41,682 nucleotides of DNA from Veillonella ratti. Its GTDB lineage: Bacteria; Bacillota; Negativicutes; Veillonellales; Veillonellaceae. Shown piece by piece: positions 12,101 to 17,564 of the stretch. The position numbers and the translations under genes are program-made. Within the stretch, counting starts at the first letter, position 1. Each line of letters opens with the position of its first letter. A model generated the notes under the pieces. The model was not told the DNA's origin. It did no database searches and worked only from the letters and a program-made list of their open reading frames with translations. Location of the stretch: contig NZ_RQUX01000022.1 of NCBI RefSeq assembly GCF_003992115.1, positions 1 to 41,682 on the forward strand, written 5' to 3'.

Positions 12101-13010
12101 TGTCAAAGTCAGCCTCGATGAAACAATTAAAGTTGGTGGTATTACTATCGATGGTAAGGCTCCGAGTGAAGGTGAAACCGCAAGCCGTACGATTACCGGT
12201 TTAACAAACACCAAGTGGGATGTTGATAAGGTTGTAGACGACCGTGCAGCTACGGAAGGTCAATTGAAAGATTTTGCCAGCACTATTGCTGATTCTGTTG
12301 GCGCTACTAAGATTAACGGTGACGATAATATCAACGCTGTTAAAGTGGAAGGCAAAAACGAATACAACTTATCCTTAAACGATGACTTGAAGGTTGGTAA
12401 CAGCATTGCCGTTAATAACATGACGTACATTTCCAAAGATGGCATCAATGCTAATGATAAGGAAATTAAGAATGTGAAAGCTGTTGAGCTTACAGCGGAA
12501 GGAACCAGTGCCGCTACAACCGGTCAGGTTTACACGGTTCGTCAAGAAATGGCAACCGCAATCGGTGGCGTAGCTACAGCCGTTCAGAACAATGCGCGTC
12601 AAATCTCCAAATTGGACTCGAAAGTCAATAAATCCGGTGCCGGTGCCGCCGCCTTGGCAGCCTTACATCCACTGGATTACGATCCTGATAACAAATGGAA
12701 CTTCACGGCCGGTATGGGTACTTACCACGGTTCTAACGCCGTAGCTTTAGGTGCCTTCTATCGTCCGAATGAAAACACATTGTTCAGTATCGGCGGCTCT
12801 ATGGGCAATGGGGAAAACATGATGAACGTCGGCGTCAGCATGAAGTTCGGTAACTCCAATCCGTATGCGGGCATGAGCAAAGGCCGTTTGATTGAGTATG
12901 TTGAAAAACAGACCAGTGAAATCGACGATTTGAAAGCGCAGAACGAAAGCCAAAACGAACGTATTCAAAAACTGGAAGAATTGGTTCAGTCCTTAATGGC
13001 TGCCCGATAG
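147..13010 (+). CDS. Giant trimeric autotransporter adhesin (YadA/Hag type, 4287 aa)
   Basis: Type Vc secreted surface adhesin; three chains should form a fibre anchored in the outer membrane. The ATG follows an AAGGGGA site. Residues 1-28 are a signal peptide ending LAA-D. Residues about 70-2150 are YadA-like head repeats (AIGxxAxA pattern) with necks of the form RQIINVAAGTEDTDAVNVAQLK. Four necks are preceded by an 89-residue insertion (539-627, 1161-1249, 1574-1662, 2021-2109). Residues 2150 to about 3829 are six stalk units containing Gly-X-Y collagen-like runs. Residues about 3860-3960 include a coiled coil rich in TNI/DITNIN repeats. The YadA anchor lies at about 4170-4235 (GAGAAALAALHPLDYDP to VGVSMKFG), followed by a 52-residue hydrophilic coiled-coil tail. 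Veillonella uses related adhesins (Hag1) to bind oral partners; the ligand here is unknown. The frame is intact throughout. Confidence 0.96.
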   Translation: MSKKSRALLVVSLLTSSVLYPGLGVLAADLTDDQQAVYDAVIAEFNSRFSDLESRTDALVRETANIPTFNESDRGISIGEGAVATEVSNIAIGYKANAGTEYSSHIAIGSLSEALGGQSIAIGNGARANTGFTIAIGHNADVARDDGESSDSIGIGTNLVNRGMRTILIGGENGSQSEPITSNFAIGIGYHAIPGDTGVAIGEWSSSGLWGNSMGAGANAKGEKSLALGFQAHASDEGDISLGHQAYSANTGAISLGHKAFAIGENTVAIGRQSYAVNKSEIVESYLSDEHIYPQDGVVSVGNADYQLGDELISERHRRITNMAGGVDDYDAANIKQLKALKREIDDVDKKVTAGGSSTKYVSFNSSEEGNKANDGATGGNSMAVGPNAKATGDGSTAVGWNAEATGIGHSAAYGANAKAVGQGSLAVGPGAEAYGKSGLAIGNGAISNTETLDESSIAIGDRVEAKGDGSIGMGIKSIASGKRSIAMGIQTQATGNYSMAIGGYSNASGADSIALGHNAVAATSSSVAIGAKSVADRGYDTYGYTVDHATFTSDAELLTYLGKIDEYNATVDAIAANKKDYKEKDAAWRADRNNDELRVAAEQANAKLVASQQALLKLTAAYKSYFGAVSVGTDFATRQIINVAAGTEDTDAVNVAQLKALNVKVDDNSVKYFSVKPTYYDDNTELVEETVNADNQGATGRSSMAIGAGATTNASNSLAIGHKATISDDSANGQMAIGYKATASGQESVALGSAASAEGVSVAIGGSAKSTSLGVAVGYNAKSNGSGGISVGNNAESSFRTVAVGVGAQGNSESSVAVGSEAATFANSSVATGSKSAVYGSGSIAIGTEAVVKSTVITPDEYNALSDDEKAGYVGAAFETDKFGEKTPTQYMKIENGDAFYNGMAIGPKASATYEGAVAIGRNVTANGGVAIGQNSSSTSEHSVAIGLGSVAGDSLQADVAIGNVAKAAGYSVAIGNGASAFMEPDPEYGEGGLAVAIGSGAVVSGQGGVAVGQGSKAVFQSNAMGSLAKATARGAVAIGDTTEATGQGTVAIGNRAEADSTGGIAIGTYTKGLGYGTIGIGISAEATGNWSMAMGQSSVASAKKSTALGSYSTASGGASMALGYDSASSGGASTALGYKSVAKANNGVALGSYSIADRGSKVEGYNIDGLTFASDAEMAAYLGKAEAYQAANADFEAKLAVYNNKKAALEADPNNEQLKNEFAEAEAATQASFEARNAIVAAYRSTLGAISVGSDVDTRQITNVAAGSEDTDAVNVAQLKALNTKVDTNKIEYVSINSSEEGNKLNDGAVAKDTIAIGPNVKTTVEAGVAIGRNIDSKGGVAVGEEAYSSSRHSVAIGYGAVAGDDLQADVAIGDGAKAREYSVAIGNGADAFMDPDPKSNASGLAVAIGSGAKVKGQGSVAIGSGSLAEFSSSAMGIDAKANGRNAVSIGDRSNATGDSTVAIGTEAKTDSVYGVAIGPTAKGLGFGSVGIGGGAEATANWSMAMGQTAVVSAQLGTALGHFSNVSSKNSTAIGSYARVTGGTDATAVGYKAQTTAGSSVALGANSLADRAGGVYGYTVDGVTLSTATEVAAYLGKTDEYQAANEDFNAKLAVFNEKKAALENDPNNAQLKAELNEAGAATQASFDARNAIVSAYRSGSGAVSVGSLGNTRQIINVAAGSEDTDAVNVAQLKKVKENVNKGWTLGVSRLPGAVTNESEAKGEATTITPGGEVVLRAERGIKLNQDGKFVDIGLKFIDMDLGGNPTDADAKASGGASLAVGQHSIADGHQSTAIGWFTHAGANAFAGGTSADASGDYSIAIGSNAKATATGAVAIGSGKRIDENNPASDYRKVDSEWGIAVGDEAAVDNQSKAATATGYRSEVSTSEWGSAYGATSKVTGSKLGTSIGASAKVESSENGTAVGAFAKVIGSQSGVAMGVSSGVSNSVYGTAIGPSAKVTNSHSGISIGSMANVNGAPYGMAVGINSSVTNQGGVALGYGAVVSELSGVALGLGAVANRNAEFYGYSPDGITFTDDASIAAYLGKTAEFEQANQDYVEKVRVYQEKLAAYQQNPTDSEAIRAVQEAGNNMTASFNKRTSIIAAYKPSYGAVSVGGSGATRQIINVAAGTEDSDAVNLAQLKTVETIAKAHTELTLDGKSAKAGADGALGEYIGENNLTMAVKDVNGQKVYDLKLKNEVVIGQPGKDGKDGTPGSIGLVGPQGPAGEDGQPGKNAYGEISVKNGVDGVDGKHGKDGITRIVYEDERGEEHTVATLEDGLKFAGDTENVTIAKKLNETLDIKGGISDTSLLTDNNIGVVAKADGGLTVKLSKDLSLSDGSVAFAETAKDKDGNALVKGEDGNWYTDLTDAVYDADSQTYTKDGETLQAAPNPVIGTVKLSSTGLDNGNQRIVNVATGIDGTDAVNVDQLDAAISKVSSDVGGAHTELTLDGKSAKAGADGALGDYIGENNLTMAVKDVNGQKVYDLKLKNEVVIGQPGKDGKDGTPGSIGLVGPQGPAGEDGQPGKNAYGEISVKNGVDGVDGKHGKDGITRIVYEDERGEEHTVATLEDGLKFAGDTENVTIAKKLNETLDIKGGISDTDLLTDNNIGVVAKADGGLTVKLAKNLNLADGSVRIGGTTTEDGTLTGGIYIASQKDVPTTKDGKTEDGLFITGLTNTKWNPDANGIVSGRAATEDQLNAAISKVSEAVGGAHTELTLDGKEATAGADGALGEYIGENNLTMAVKDVNGQKVYDLKLKNEVVIGQPGKDGKDGTPGSIGLVGPQGPAGEDGQPGKNAYGEISVKNGVDGVDGKHGKDGITRIVYEDENGEEHTVATLEDGLKFAGDTENVTIAKKLNETLDIKGGISDTSLLTDNNIGVVAQDKGGLTVKLAKNLNLSDGSVAFAETAKDKDGNALVKGEDGNWYTDLTDAVYDAATQTYTKDGAAFTAVESPVVGAVKLSSTGLDNGNQRIVNVAAGINGMDAVNVDQLDAAISKVSSDVGGAHTELMLDGKSANAGADGALGEYIGENNLTMAVKDVNGQKVYDLKLKNEVVIGQPGKDGKDGTPGSIGLVGPQGPAGEDGQPGKNAYGEISVKNGVDGVDGKHGKEGITRIVYEDENGEEHTVATLEDGLKFAGDTKDVTIAKKLNETLTVTGGISDTDLLTDNNIGVVAKADGGLTVKLAKNLNLNDGSIRIGGTTAEDGTLTGGIYIANQKGVPTTKDGKTEDGLFITGLTNTKWNLDANGIVSGRAATEDQLNAAISKVSSDVGGAHTELTLDGKSAKAGADGALGDYIGENNLTMAVKDVNGQKVYDLKLKNEVVIGQPGKDGKDGTPGSIGLVGPQGPAGEDGQPGKNAYAEISVKNGVDGVDGKHGKDGITRIVYEDENGEERVVATMDDGLKFAGDTENVTIAKKLNETLTVTGGISDASLLTDNNIGVVAEDKGGLTVKLAKNLNLADGSVAFAETAKDKDGNALVKGEDGNWYTDLTDAVYDADSQTYTKDGETLQAAPNPVIGTVKLSSTGLDNGNQRIVNVATGIDGTDAVNVDQLDAAISKVSSDVGGAHTELTLDGKSAKAGADGALGEYIGENNLTMAVKDVNGHKVYDLKLKNEVVIGQPGKDGKDGTPGSIGLVGPQGPAGEDGQPGKNAYAEISVKNGVDGVDGKHGKDGITRIVYEDERGEEHTVATLEDGLKFAGDTENVTIAKKLNETLEVKGGINDEGLLTDNNIGVVAKADGGLTVKLAKNLNLNDGSIRIGGTTAEDGTLTGGIYIANQKGVPTTKDGKTEDGLFITGLANTDWNPDENGIVEKRAATEKQLKAVADSSARLDAANLSEDNVNNWKTKLGITDTLLGEAGAWKLTVNGGNERAIKKDSVINFVNGEKVQITQDNNDIKVGLDSKFVEQVTNNTKNITNLDNRVTKVEGDVTNVKKDITKINNDITNINKDITNINTKIETIEGKAGVANVVGDTETGVKVEKVDDNDATKGVKVSLDETIKVGGITIDGKAPSEGETASRTITGLTNTKWDVDKVVDDRAATEGQLKDFASTIADSVGATKINGDDNINAVKVEGKNEYNLSLNDDLKVGNSIAVNNMTYISKDGINANDKEIKNVKAVELTAEGTSAATTGQVYTVRQEMATAIGGVATAVQNNARQISKLDSKVNKSGAGAAALAALHPLDYDPDNKWNFTAGMGTYHGSNAVALGAFYRPNENTLFSIGGSMGNGENMMNVGVSMKFGNSNPYAGMSKGRLIEYVEKQTSEIDDLKAQNESQNERIQKLEELVQSLMAAR
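1761..6473 (+). repeat. Four 267-bp in-frame insertions in the adhesin heads
   Basis: Copies lie at 1761-2027, 3627-3893, 4866-5132 and 6207-6473, each exactly 267 bp (89 codons). Each sits between an ADR or ANR motif closing a head and the GAVSVG/GAISVG strand that leads into the neck. In ordinary YadA heads ADR runs almost directly into the VSVG strand. The copies share GY..DG.TF..DA...AYLGK, then a charged Ala/Lys/Glu-rich segment that looks like a helical hairpin, then a YxS or YxxG end. Copies 2 and 3 are close; copies 1 and 4 are diverged, so length is conserved better than sequence. Confidence 0.9.
6594..11633 (+). repeat. Higher-order tandem repeat, 3 x (876 + 804 bp), adhesin stalk
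   Basis: Six units begin at AHTEL codons: 6594, 7470, 8274, 9150, 9954 and 10830. Spacings alternate 876, 804, 876, 804, 876 bp, so the period is 1680 bp, repeated three times. Both unit types share a first part with the collagen-like run GQPGKDGKDGTPG...GEDGQPGKN and the segment ITRIVYEDE..GE. They differ in the tail: type A ends with DGSVAFAETAKDKDGNALVKG and a DAVNVDQLDAAISKVS neck, type B with a GGTTxEDGTLTGGIYIA segment and a GRAATEDQLNAAISKVS neck. The last unit loses similarity over its final 60 bp or so. Confidence 0.95.
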
Positions 13011-13048
13011 TTCAAAGAAGTTAGTTTCTAAAAACTTGGGAATGTGTA

Positions 13049-13137
13049 AGTAGTTAAAAGATGTTAAGCGTACAAGTGCTTAAAAGATGTTAAGTGTACA
13101 GGTGCTTAATAGATGTTAGGTGTACAAGTAGTTAAGC
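13049..13137. repeat. 26-bp degenerate tandem repeat, 3.4 copies
   Basis: Units 13049-13074, 13075-13100 and 13101-13126 share the pattern AGTGCTTAAAAGATGTTAAG followed by YGTACA, with a partial fourth copy. They lie about 40 bp after the adhesin stop codon. No coding role is visible. Confidence 0.9.
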
Positions 13138-13355
13138 TTTTTGCAATAGGCAAAGCAAAGTAGTTGGCAGTACCTTTAATGTAAGGGTGTATATAGCAGT
13201 ACATATCCGTATTTGATGATGGGGGAGGAGGTGAATCGGGGAAACCAAAGTAAGGGGTTTCTGCAAATGTAGATTTAGTTAACAGTGGCAGTCATTGGCT
13301 GCAGGGGACACTGGTTGACTTTAAAATCTGCAATAATAACTATTCTTCTCAAACA

Positions 13356-13415
13356 AATGAGGCTGTATCTAAAATGTGGGTAAATCTACATTTTGATACA
13401 GCCTCATTGTTTTTT
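13356..13415 (+). terminator. Strong rho-independent terminator
   Basis: Arms 13356-13377 and 13388-13408 (AATGAGGCTGTATC inner part AAAATGT) pair over 21 bp with a single-base bulge and a 10-nt loop, followed by GTTTTTTAGTTTTTT. It is the first convincing plus-strand terminator after the adhesin, about 345 bp past its stop. Confidence 0.88.
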
Positions 13416-13424
13416 AGTTTTTTC

Positions 13425-13518
13425 AAAAAAGAAATCACCGGAAGGACGCAACCCATGATAAAACATGGCACTCTTCATATTAAGGCAGCAAATGCGATTT
13501 TCTGCTGTCGGTGATTTC
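13425..13518 (-). ncRNA. Candidate small structured RNA, minus strand (three-way junction)
   Basis: A perfect 10-bp stem (GAAATCACCG 13431-13440 with CGGTGATTTC 13509-13518) closes an element with two internal hairpins: CCATG/CATGG and GGCAGCA/TGCTGTC (one G-U pair). Read on the minus strand, the outer stem is followed by TTTTTT (13430-13425), as in an intrinsic terminator. An extended -10 (TGATACAAT, 13533-13525) lies a few bases before the stem, so a transcript could start at its base and be about 94 nt long. The -35 is poor. I do not recognise an RNA family; it could also be only a terminator or a folded DNA repeat. Confidence 0.45.
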
Positions 13519-13588
13519 AATTTAATTGTATCACACAACTCTAAAATAATTTAGTCGATTAAGGGAATCATGTTTTTCCCTTGTTCCG

Positions 13589-13617
13589 TTGAGTATTTTA
13601 AAGCAATACTATATAAT
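13589..13617 (+). promoter_or_regulatory. Sigma-A type promoter of the trmB operon
   Basis: TTGAGT (13589-13594), 17-bp spacer, TATAAT (13612-13617), 43 bp before the trmB start codon. Confidence 0.75.
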
Positions 13618-13660
13618 TAACTAGATAGAGATTTTTAACATAAGTTGTGAAGGAGACAAT

Positions 13661-14311
13661 ATGCGATTACGTAGAAAACCTTGGATTGACGAGGCTATTC
13701 ATGAATACGATTCCCACGTGATTTTAGAAAACCACGCGGAACACAAAGGCAAATGGCGAGAGATGTTTGAAGACCCGACCAAACCTTTGTACTTTGAACT
13801 GGGCACCGGTAAGGGCCGCTTCATTGCAGGCATGGCAGAAGCCCATCCGGAAGCTAATTTCGTAGGTTTTGAAGTACAGCTCGGCGTTTTATATTACGCG
13901 GCTCAGAAGATTTTTGAACGCAATTTGCCAAATGCCAAAGTATCTTTATTTGATATTGCCGGTATCGAAGAGGTAGTAGAACCGGGCGAAATCGATCGCT
14001 TTTACATCAACTTCTGCGATCCATGGCCAAAAGCACGTCATGCGAAACGTCGTTTAACATATCGCACGTTTTTAGACAGATATGCTCGTTTGTTAAAACC
14101 ACAGGGCGAAATTCATTTCAAAACAGACAATGAAGGACTCTTTTTGTTCTCCTTGGAAGAATTTAAAGAATGCGGCTGGACGTTAAAAAATGTGACTTAC
14201 GATTTACACAGCACGGATACGCCGAATGTAATGACTGAATACGAAGAAAAATTTAGCAAAAAAGGACAGCCGATTTTCCGCCTGGAAGCAATTAAACCTG
14301 AGGAGGCGTAA
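13661..14311 (+). CDS. trmB: tRNA (guanine-46-N7)-methyltransferase TrmB
   Basis: Transfers a methyl group from S-adenosylmethionine to N7 of G46 in the variable loop of tRNAs; a cytosolic housekeeping enzyme. The 216-residue length is usual for the family. The SAM-binding strand and loop are seen in YFELGTGKGRFIAGMA (about residue 47 on), and the family signature in FCDPWPKARHAKRRLTY (about 123-138), with HFKTDNEGLF further on. An AAGGAGA site lies 6 bp before the ATG. The stop is 2 bp before the next gene, whose ribosome-binding site GAGGAGG lies inside the trmB end, so the two are co-transcribed and probably translationally coupled. Confidence 0.96.
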   Translation: MRLRRKPWIDEAIHEYDSHVILENHAEHKGKWREMFEDPTKPLYFELGTGKGRFIAGMAEAHPEANFVGFEVQLGVLYYAAQKIFERNLPNAKVSLFDIAGIEEVVEPGEIDRFYINFCDPWPKARHAKRRLTYRTFLDRYARLLKPQGEIHFKTDNEGLFLFSLEEFKECGWTLKNVTYDLHSTDTPNVMTEYEEKFSKKGQPIFRLEAIKPEEA

Positions 14312-14313
14312 TT

Positions 14314-15600
14314 ATGGCGCAAAAGGTTAAAAAATTACCTTCGTTCAGTTTGAAAACGCTCTTCCGCAATGATGCCCAGGCCATTATGGTCATGGTAGGC
14401 ATTTGGATTATTATCGGGAGTCTCAATATCTATAGTGCGACCTCGGTGGATTTAGTGCGTCAAGATTCGTTCTTTTCCAGCAATATCGTAAAACATATCA
14501 TATATTTAACGTTCGGTTTATTTTTAGGGCGAGGCGTGTATAGGCTGGATTATCGAAGGCTGAAAGACGAAAAGTTCTTAAATATAATTTCGTTGGTTCT
14601 TATCGTTTTATTGGTAGCCGTTTTTGCGGGGGTACAAGTTAACGGTGCGTATCGCTGGATTTCCCTGCCTTTTGGCGTATCGATACAGCCGTCGGAATTT
14701 GCTAAATTAGGTGGCATTATTTGGACCTGTAAATATATTGAAGACTGGCGCAAGCGCTATCCTCATGTAGAGCTTTTAGAAAAACATGATTTATACGGAC
14801 GACGTTTTACACCGCCGTTTACCTATCGGCCAACCAAAGCACTCTGGGCTCCGATAGCATTTGCCGGTCTTACGCTGGTAGAACCGGATACAGGGACGGC
14901 CATGTTAATTTTGGCATTCCCCTTACTGTTGATGATAATCGGCAAAATGAGTCGTACCTCTTTGACCCAACTAAAATATCTCGGGTTCATGGGGATAATT
15001 GGTTTTATTATTTTGATTTGGGTTTCCGATTATCGGCGTGACCGCATTCTAGCATGGTGGGACCCTTGGGGGCATTCGTTGACCAAGAGTTTCCAAAGCG
15101 TACAAAGTCTTGTGGCCATCGGATCCGGCGGGATTTTTGGCCAAGGCCTTGGTGAGGGGACGGCTAAATACTTCTATTTACCGGAAGCTCATACCGACTT
15201 TGCCTTTGCCGTTTGGGCTCAAGAAACAGGTATATTGGGTGCGCTTTTTTTAGCGATTGTCATATTTCTGTTTGTCGTTTACGGTTTGCGTGTGGCGGCG
15301 GACGCTCGTGATTTATTTGGAAAACTATTAGCTATCGGCATTACTTGCCTCATTGGGGGGCAGGCCTTTTTCAATATGCTAATGGTTTGTGGCGTTTTGC
15401 CGGTTACCGGTGTACCATTGCCATTTGTTTCTTATGGCGGTTCCTCGTTATTGATGAACATTTTTGCGGTGTCTATTTTGCTTAGCATTTCACGCAGCAA
15501 TGAGCTCGCTAATCGCCAGATTGGTGCACAAGGTGTGGCACCATCCCTTCGAGAAGAGACGCGTAGTCGTTTCAGACCATCTTCCGTGGGGACTAAGTAG
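14314..15600 (+). CDS. SEDS-family peptidoglycan glycosyltransferase (FtsW/RodA/SpoVE)
   Basis: Polytopic membrane glycosyltransferase that polymerises lipid II, working with a class B penicillin-binding protein in division (FtsW) or elongation (RodA). The 428 residues carry about ten hydrophobic segments. Family motifs: IQPSEFAKLG (about 123-132), LVEPDTGTAM (about 189-198), a DPWG...SFQSVQSLVAIGSGGIFGQGLG stretch, the YLPEAHTDFAFAVWAQETG loop and the LPFVSYGGSSLL signature near the end. The FQ..QSL.AIGSGG.FG.GLG stretch resembles FtsW/SpoVE more than RodA, but I cannot separate them firmly. It forms an operon with trmB; the C-terminal 40 residues are polar and probably cytoplasmic. Confidence 0.93.
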   Translation: MAQKVKKLPSFSLKTLFRNDAQAIMVMVGIWIIIGSLNIYSATSVDLVRQDSFFSSNIVKHIIYLTFGLFLGRGVYRLDYRRLKDEKFLNIISLVLIVLLVAVFAGVQVNGAYRWISLPFGVSIQPSEFAKLGGIIWTCKYIEDWRKRYPHVELLEKHDLYGRRFTPPFTYRPTKALWAPIAFAGLTLVEPDTGTAMLILAFPLLLMIIGKMSRTSLTQLKYLGFMGIIGFIILIWVSDYRRDRILAWWDPWGHSLTKSFQSVQSLVAIGSGGIFGQGLGEGTAKYFYLPEAHTDFAFAVWAQETGILGALFLAIVIFLFVVYGLRVAADARDLFGKLLAIGITCLIGGQAFFNMLMVCGVLPVTGVPLPFVSYGGSSLLMNIFAVSILLSISRSNELANRQIGAQGVAPSLREETRSRFRPSSVGTK

Positions 15601-15629
15601 AGCCGTGTGTTATTTATAGTGTCTTAGCA

Positions 15630-15693
15630 TTGTAGTGCTGTAGTGCTGTAGTGTTGTAGCATTATAGTGTTATAGTGTTATAGAGTTTTTGTT
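15630..15693. repeat. 9-bp degenerate tandem repeat (TGTAGTGCT type)
   Basis: About seven units drift from TGTAGTGCT to TATAGTGTT across the spacer between the SEDS gene and the permease. The spacer shows no clear terminator and no convincing promoter. Confidence 0.85.
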
Positions 15694-15741
15694 TTATAGT
15701 GTTTTTGTTTTAAAAAAGGATTTCAGAAAGGATTTAGAGGC

Positions 15742-17022
15742 ATGAAAGACTTTATTGACGTATCTGAACGGCCGTCAAATGCGGCCATGTTGCCGTTGAG
15801 TTTCCAGCATTTATTCGCTATGTTCGGGGCTACCGTGTTGGTACCGTACTTGTTAAAAGCGGATCCGGCAACGGCGTTATTTATGAACGGGATTGGTACC
15901 ATTTTGTACTTATTTATTTGTAAAGGGAAAATCCCTTCCTATTTGGGCTCCAGTTTCGCGTTTATCGCGCCGGTATTATCCGTTATGGCGGCCGGCATGT
16001 CCTATGAAGCGGCACAAGGCGGTTTTATTGCTTTCGGTTTAGCTTTTATCGTGTTATCCTTCATTGTTCGTGCCGTTGGTATCGGTTGGATTGACTTGTT
16101 ATTCCCACCGGCAGCCATGGGGGCAATCATCGCTGTTATCGGCTTGGAACTTGGTCCGGTAGCTATGGGCATGGCCGGCATCGTTGGTGACAGCTGGCAA
16201 ACCTTGGGCATGACCCATACGCAAGTTGTGACGATTTCCATGTTTTCCTTGATTGTAACTATCTTGGGCACCGTTATTTTCCGTGGCTTCTTTGCGGTAA
16301 TTCCTGTATTAATAGGCGTTGTGTCCGGTTATGTATTGGCAGCCATCATGGGCGTGGTCGATTTTTCAAAAGTATCCGAAGCGGCTTGGTTCTCCTTGCC
16401 TCATATGACCACACCGGTTTTTAATATTAACGCTATTTTGATGATTATGCCGGCCTTGTTCGTTGTATTTGCGGAACATGTAGGCCATTTGGTGGTAACC
16501 AGTAACATCGTAGGTCGCGACCTCATGAAAGATCCGGGTTTGGAACGCTCTTTATTGGGCGATGGTATTGCCAACATTCTGTCCGGTTTCTTTGGTGCTA
16601 CACCAAATACGACCTATGGTGAAAACATCGGTGTTTTGGCTATCACTCGTGTATTTAGCGTGTATGTTATCGGTGGGGCGGCTGTGTTAGCGATTATCTT
16701 CTCCTTTATCGGTAAAATCGCCGCTTTAATCCATGCTATTCCGGTACCGGTTATGGGTGGTGTAAGTATCTTGTTGTTCGGTATTATCGCAGCATCCGGC
16801 TTGCGTATGCTCGTTGAACGTAAAGTAGATTATACACGTCCTGATAATTTGATTTTAACGTCCATTGTTATGATTACCGGTCTCAGCGGCGCTCAAGTGA
16901 CACTTGGCCCGGTTGTTCTTCAAGGCATGGGCCTCGCTACCGTAGTAGCTGTTATTTTAAGCCTCTGCTTCGCCATTCTTCGTAAAACAGGTATCGGCAA
17001 TAAACAGCTTAAACATGACTAA
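15742..17022 (+). CDS. uraA: Uracil permease, NCS2 family (UraA-like)
   Basis: Inner-membrane proton symporter for uracil. The 426 residues form about 14 hydrophobic segments. NCS2/UraA features are LPLSFQHLFAMFGATVLVP near the N-terminus, the IPSYLGSSFAFIAP half-helix region, FAEHVGHLVVTSNIVGRD and the substrate-site stretch GFFGATPNTTYGENIGVLAITRV. These match UraA rather than the xanthine branch, unlike the second NCS2 protein at 39938. The ribosome-binding site is AAAGGA. No pyrimidine-catabolic gene adjoins it, so salvage is the likely role. A weak hairpin follows the stop (GAGCCGT/ACGGCT). Confidence 0.93.
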   Translation: MKDFIDVSERPSNAAMLPLSFQHLFAMFGATVLVPYLLKADPATALFMNGIGTILYLFICKGKIPSYLGSSFAFIAPVLSVMAAGMSYEAAQGGFIAFGLAFIVLSFIVRAVGIGWIDLLFPPAAMGAIIAVIGLELGPVAMGMAGIVGDSWQTLGMTHTQVVTISMFSLIVTILGTVIFRGFFAVIPVLIGVVSGYVLAAIMGVVDFSKVSEAAWFSLPHMTTPVFNINAILMIMPALFVVFAEHVGHLVVTSNIVGRDLMKDPGLERSLLGDGIANILSGFFGATPNTTYGENIGVLAITRVFSVYVIGGAAVLAIIFSFIGKIAALIHAIPVPVMGGVSILLFGIIAASGLRMLVERKVDYTRPDNLILTSIVMITGLSGAQVTLGPVVLQGMGLATVVAVILSLCFAILRKTGIGNKQLKHD

Positions 17023-17107
17023 GTTGAGGTTGTGTTTTGATTGAGCCGTGTATACGGTACGGCTAAGTTGTAACTAGATTATAGCTAGATTATGACTTAG
17101 CCTGTAT

Positions 17108-17137
17108 TTGACAGTGTATAATCAGCACTGATATAAT
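17108..17137 (+). promoter_or_regulatory. Promoter of tRNA-Arg
   Basis: TTGACA (17108-17113), 18-bp spacer, TATAAT (17132-17137), both consensus. The predicted start is about 65 bp before the mature tRNA. Confidence 0.82.
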
Positions 17138-17208
17138 AATTGGGTAACCTTGACGGCTCTTGTCGTTATGATTCATGATTATATTGAAAAAAGAGGTTAT
17201 CCCAATAT

Positions 17209-17283
17209 GCGCCTATAGCTCAGGGGATAGAGCATCGGTCTCCGGAACCGAGAGCGCAGGTTCGAATCCTGCTAGGCGCACCA
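17209..17283 (+). tRNA. tRNA-Arg (anticodon CCG)
   Basis: Cloverleaf: acceptor GCGCCTA/TAGGCGC, D stem GCTC/GAGC, anticodon stem TCGGT/ACCGA around loop CTCCGGA (anticodon CCG, reads CGG), variable loop GAGC, T stem GCAGG/CCTGC around TTCGAAT, discriminator A and an encoded CCA. Confidence 0.97.
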
Positions 17284-17290
17284 GATAAAT

Positions 17291-17324
17291 AAAGGCTTCT
17301 CGAATTTTCGAGAGGCCTTTTTTT
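17291..17324 (+). terminator. Terminator of tRNA-Arg
   Basis: AAAGGCTTCTCGA (17291-17303) pairs with TCGAGAGGCCTTT (17308-17320) with one G-U pair, then a T run. Confidence 0.92.
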
Positions 17325-17430
17325 ATCTACAGCGGGGCGTATTTTGAAATCAATGATAGATAAGGGGGCAGATTGTACAGATCGGTGGAAGTCGCAATAT
17401 ACGATATGAATTAAGAAGAAAATAAGGCTA

Positions 17431-17450
17431 AAAAATGTATTTACATTTTT
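17431..17450. promoter_or_regulatory. AT-rich palindrome, possible operator
   Basis: AAAAATGTA (17431-17439), two bases, TACATTTTT (17442-17450): a perfect inverted repeat too tight to make a good RNA hairpin, 115 bp before the secreted protein gene. A repressor site is possible; the AT richness allows chance. Confidence 0.35.
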
Positions 17451-17564
17451 TATATTTTTATATATCTTTAAGATAAGATGAAAAATGAATGTATGTAAGG
17501 GATAGATTGTTACATAGTTTTTTTATCTTGGCGATGAGTGTTACGTTTATTTAGGGAGGGTATT

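Larger units (their letters stand above)
13011..13660. other. 650-bp non-coding spacer after the adhesin gene
   Basis: No credible gene is seen. It holds a 26-bp tandem repeat (13049-13137), a stretch with no recognised feature (about 13140-13350), a strong rho-independent terminator (13356-13415), a candidate minus-strand small RNA (13425-13518) and the trmB promoter (13589-13617). Confidence 0.8.
17023..17564. other. Spacer carrying the tRNA-Arg unit
   Basis: About 540 bp without a protein gene. It holds a short direct repeat (CTAGATTATAG/CTAGATTATGA near 17075), a strong promoter, the tRNA, its terminator and an AT-rich palindrome at 17431-17450. Otherwise nothing recognisable. Confidence 0.75.

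Noticed and set aside
13049-13137. CRISPR-like look of the spacer repeats
   Set aside because: Repeats are contiguous and degenerate, with no unique spacers and no cas genes anywhere in the window.
13431-13518. Resemblance of CCGGAAGG to the tip of signal recognition particle RNA
   Set aside because: Only a few bases match; the asymmetric loop and long stem of SRP RNA are missing, and the closing stem places CCGG differently.
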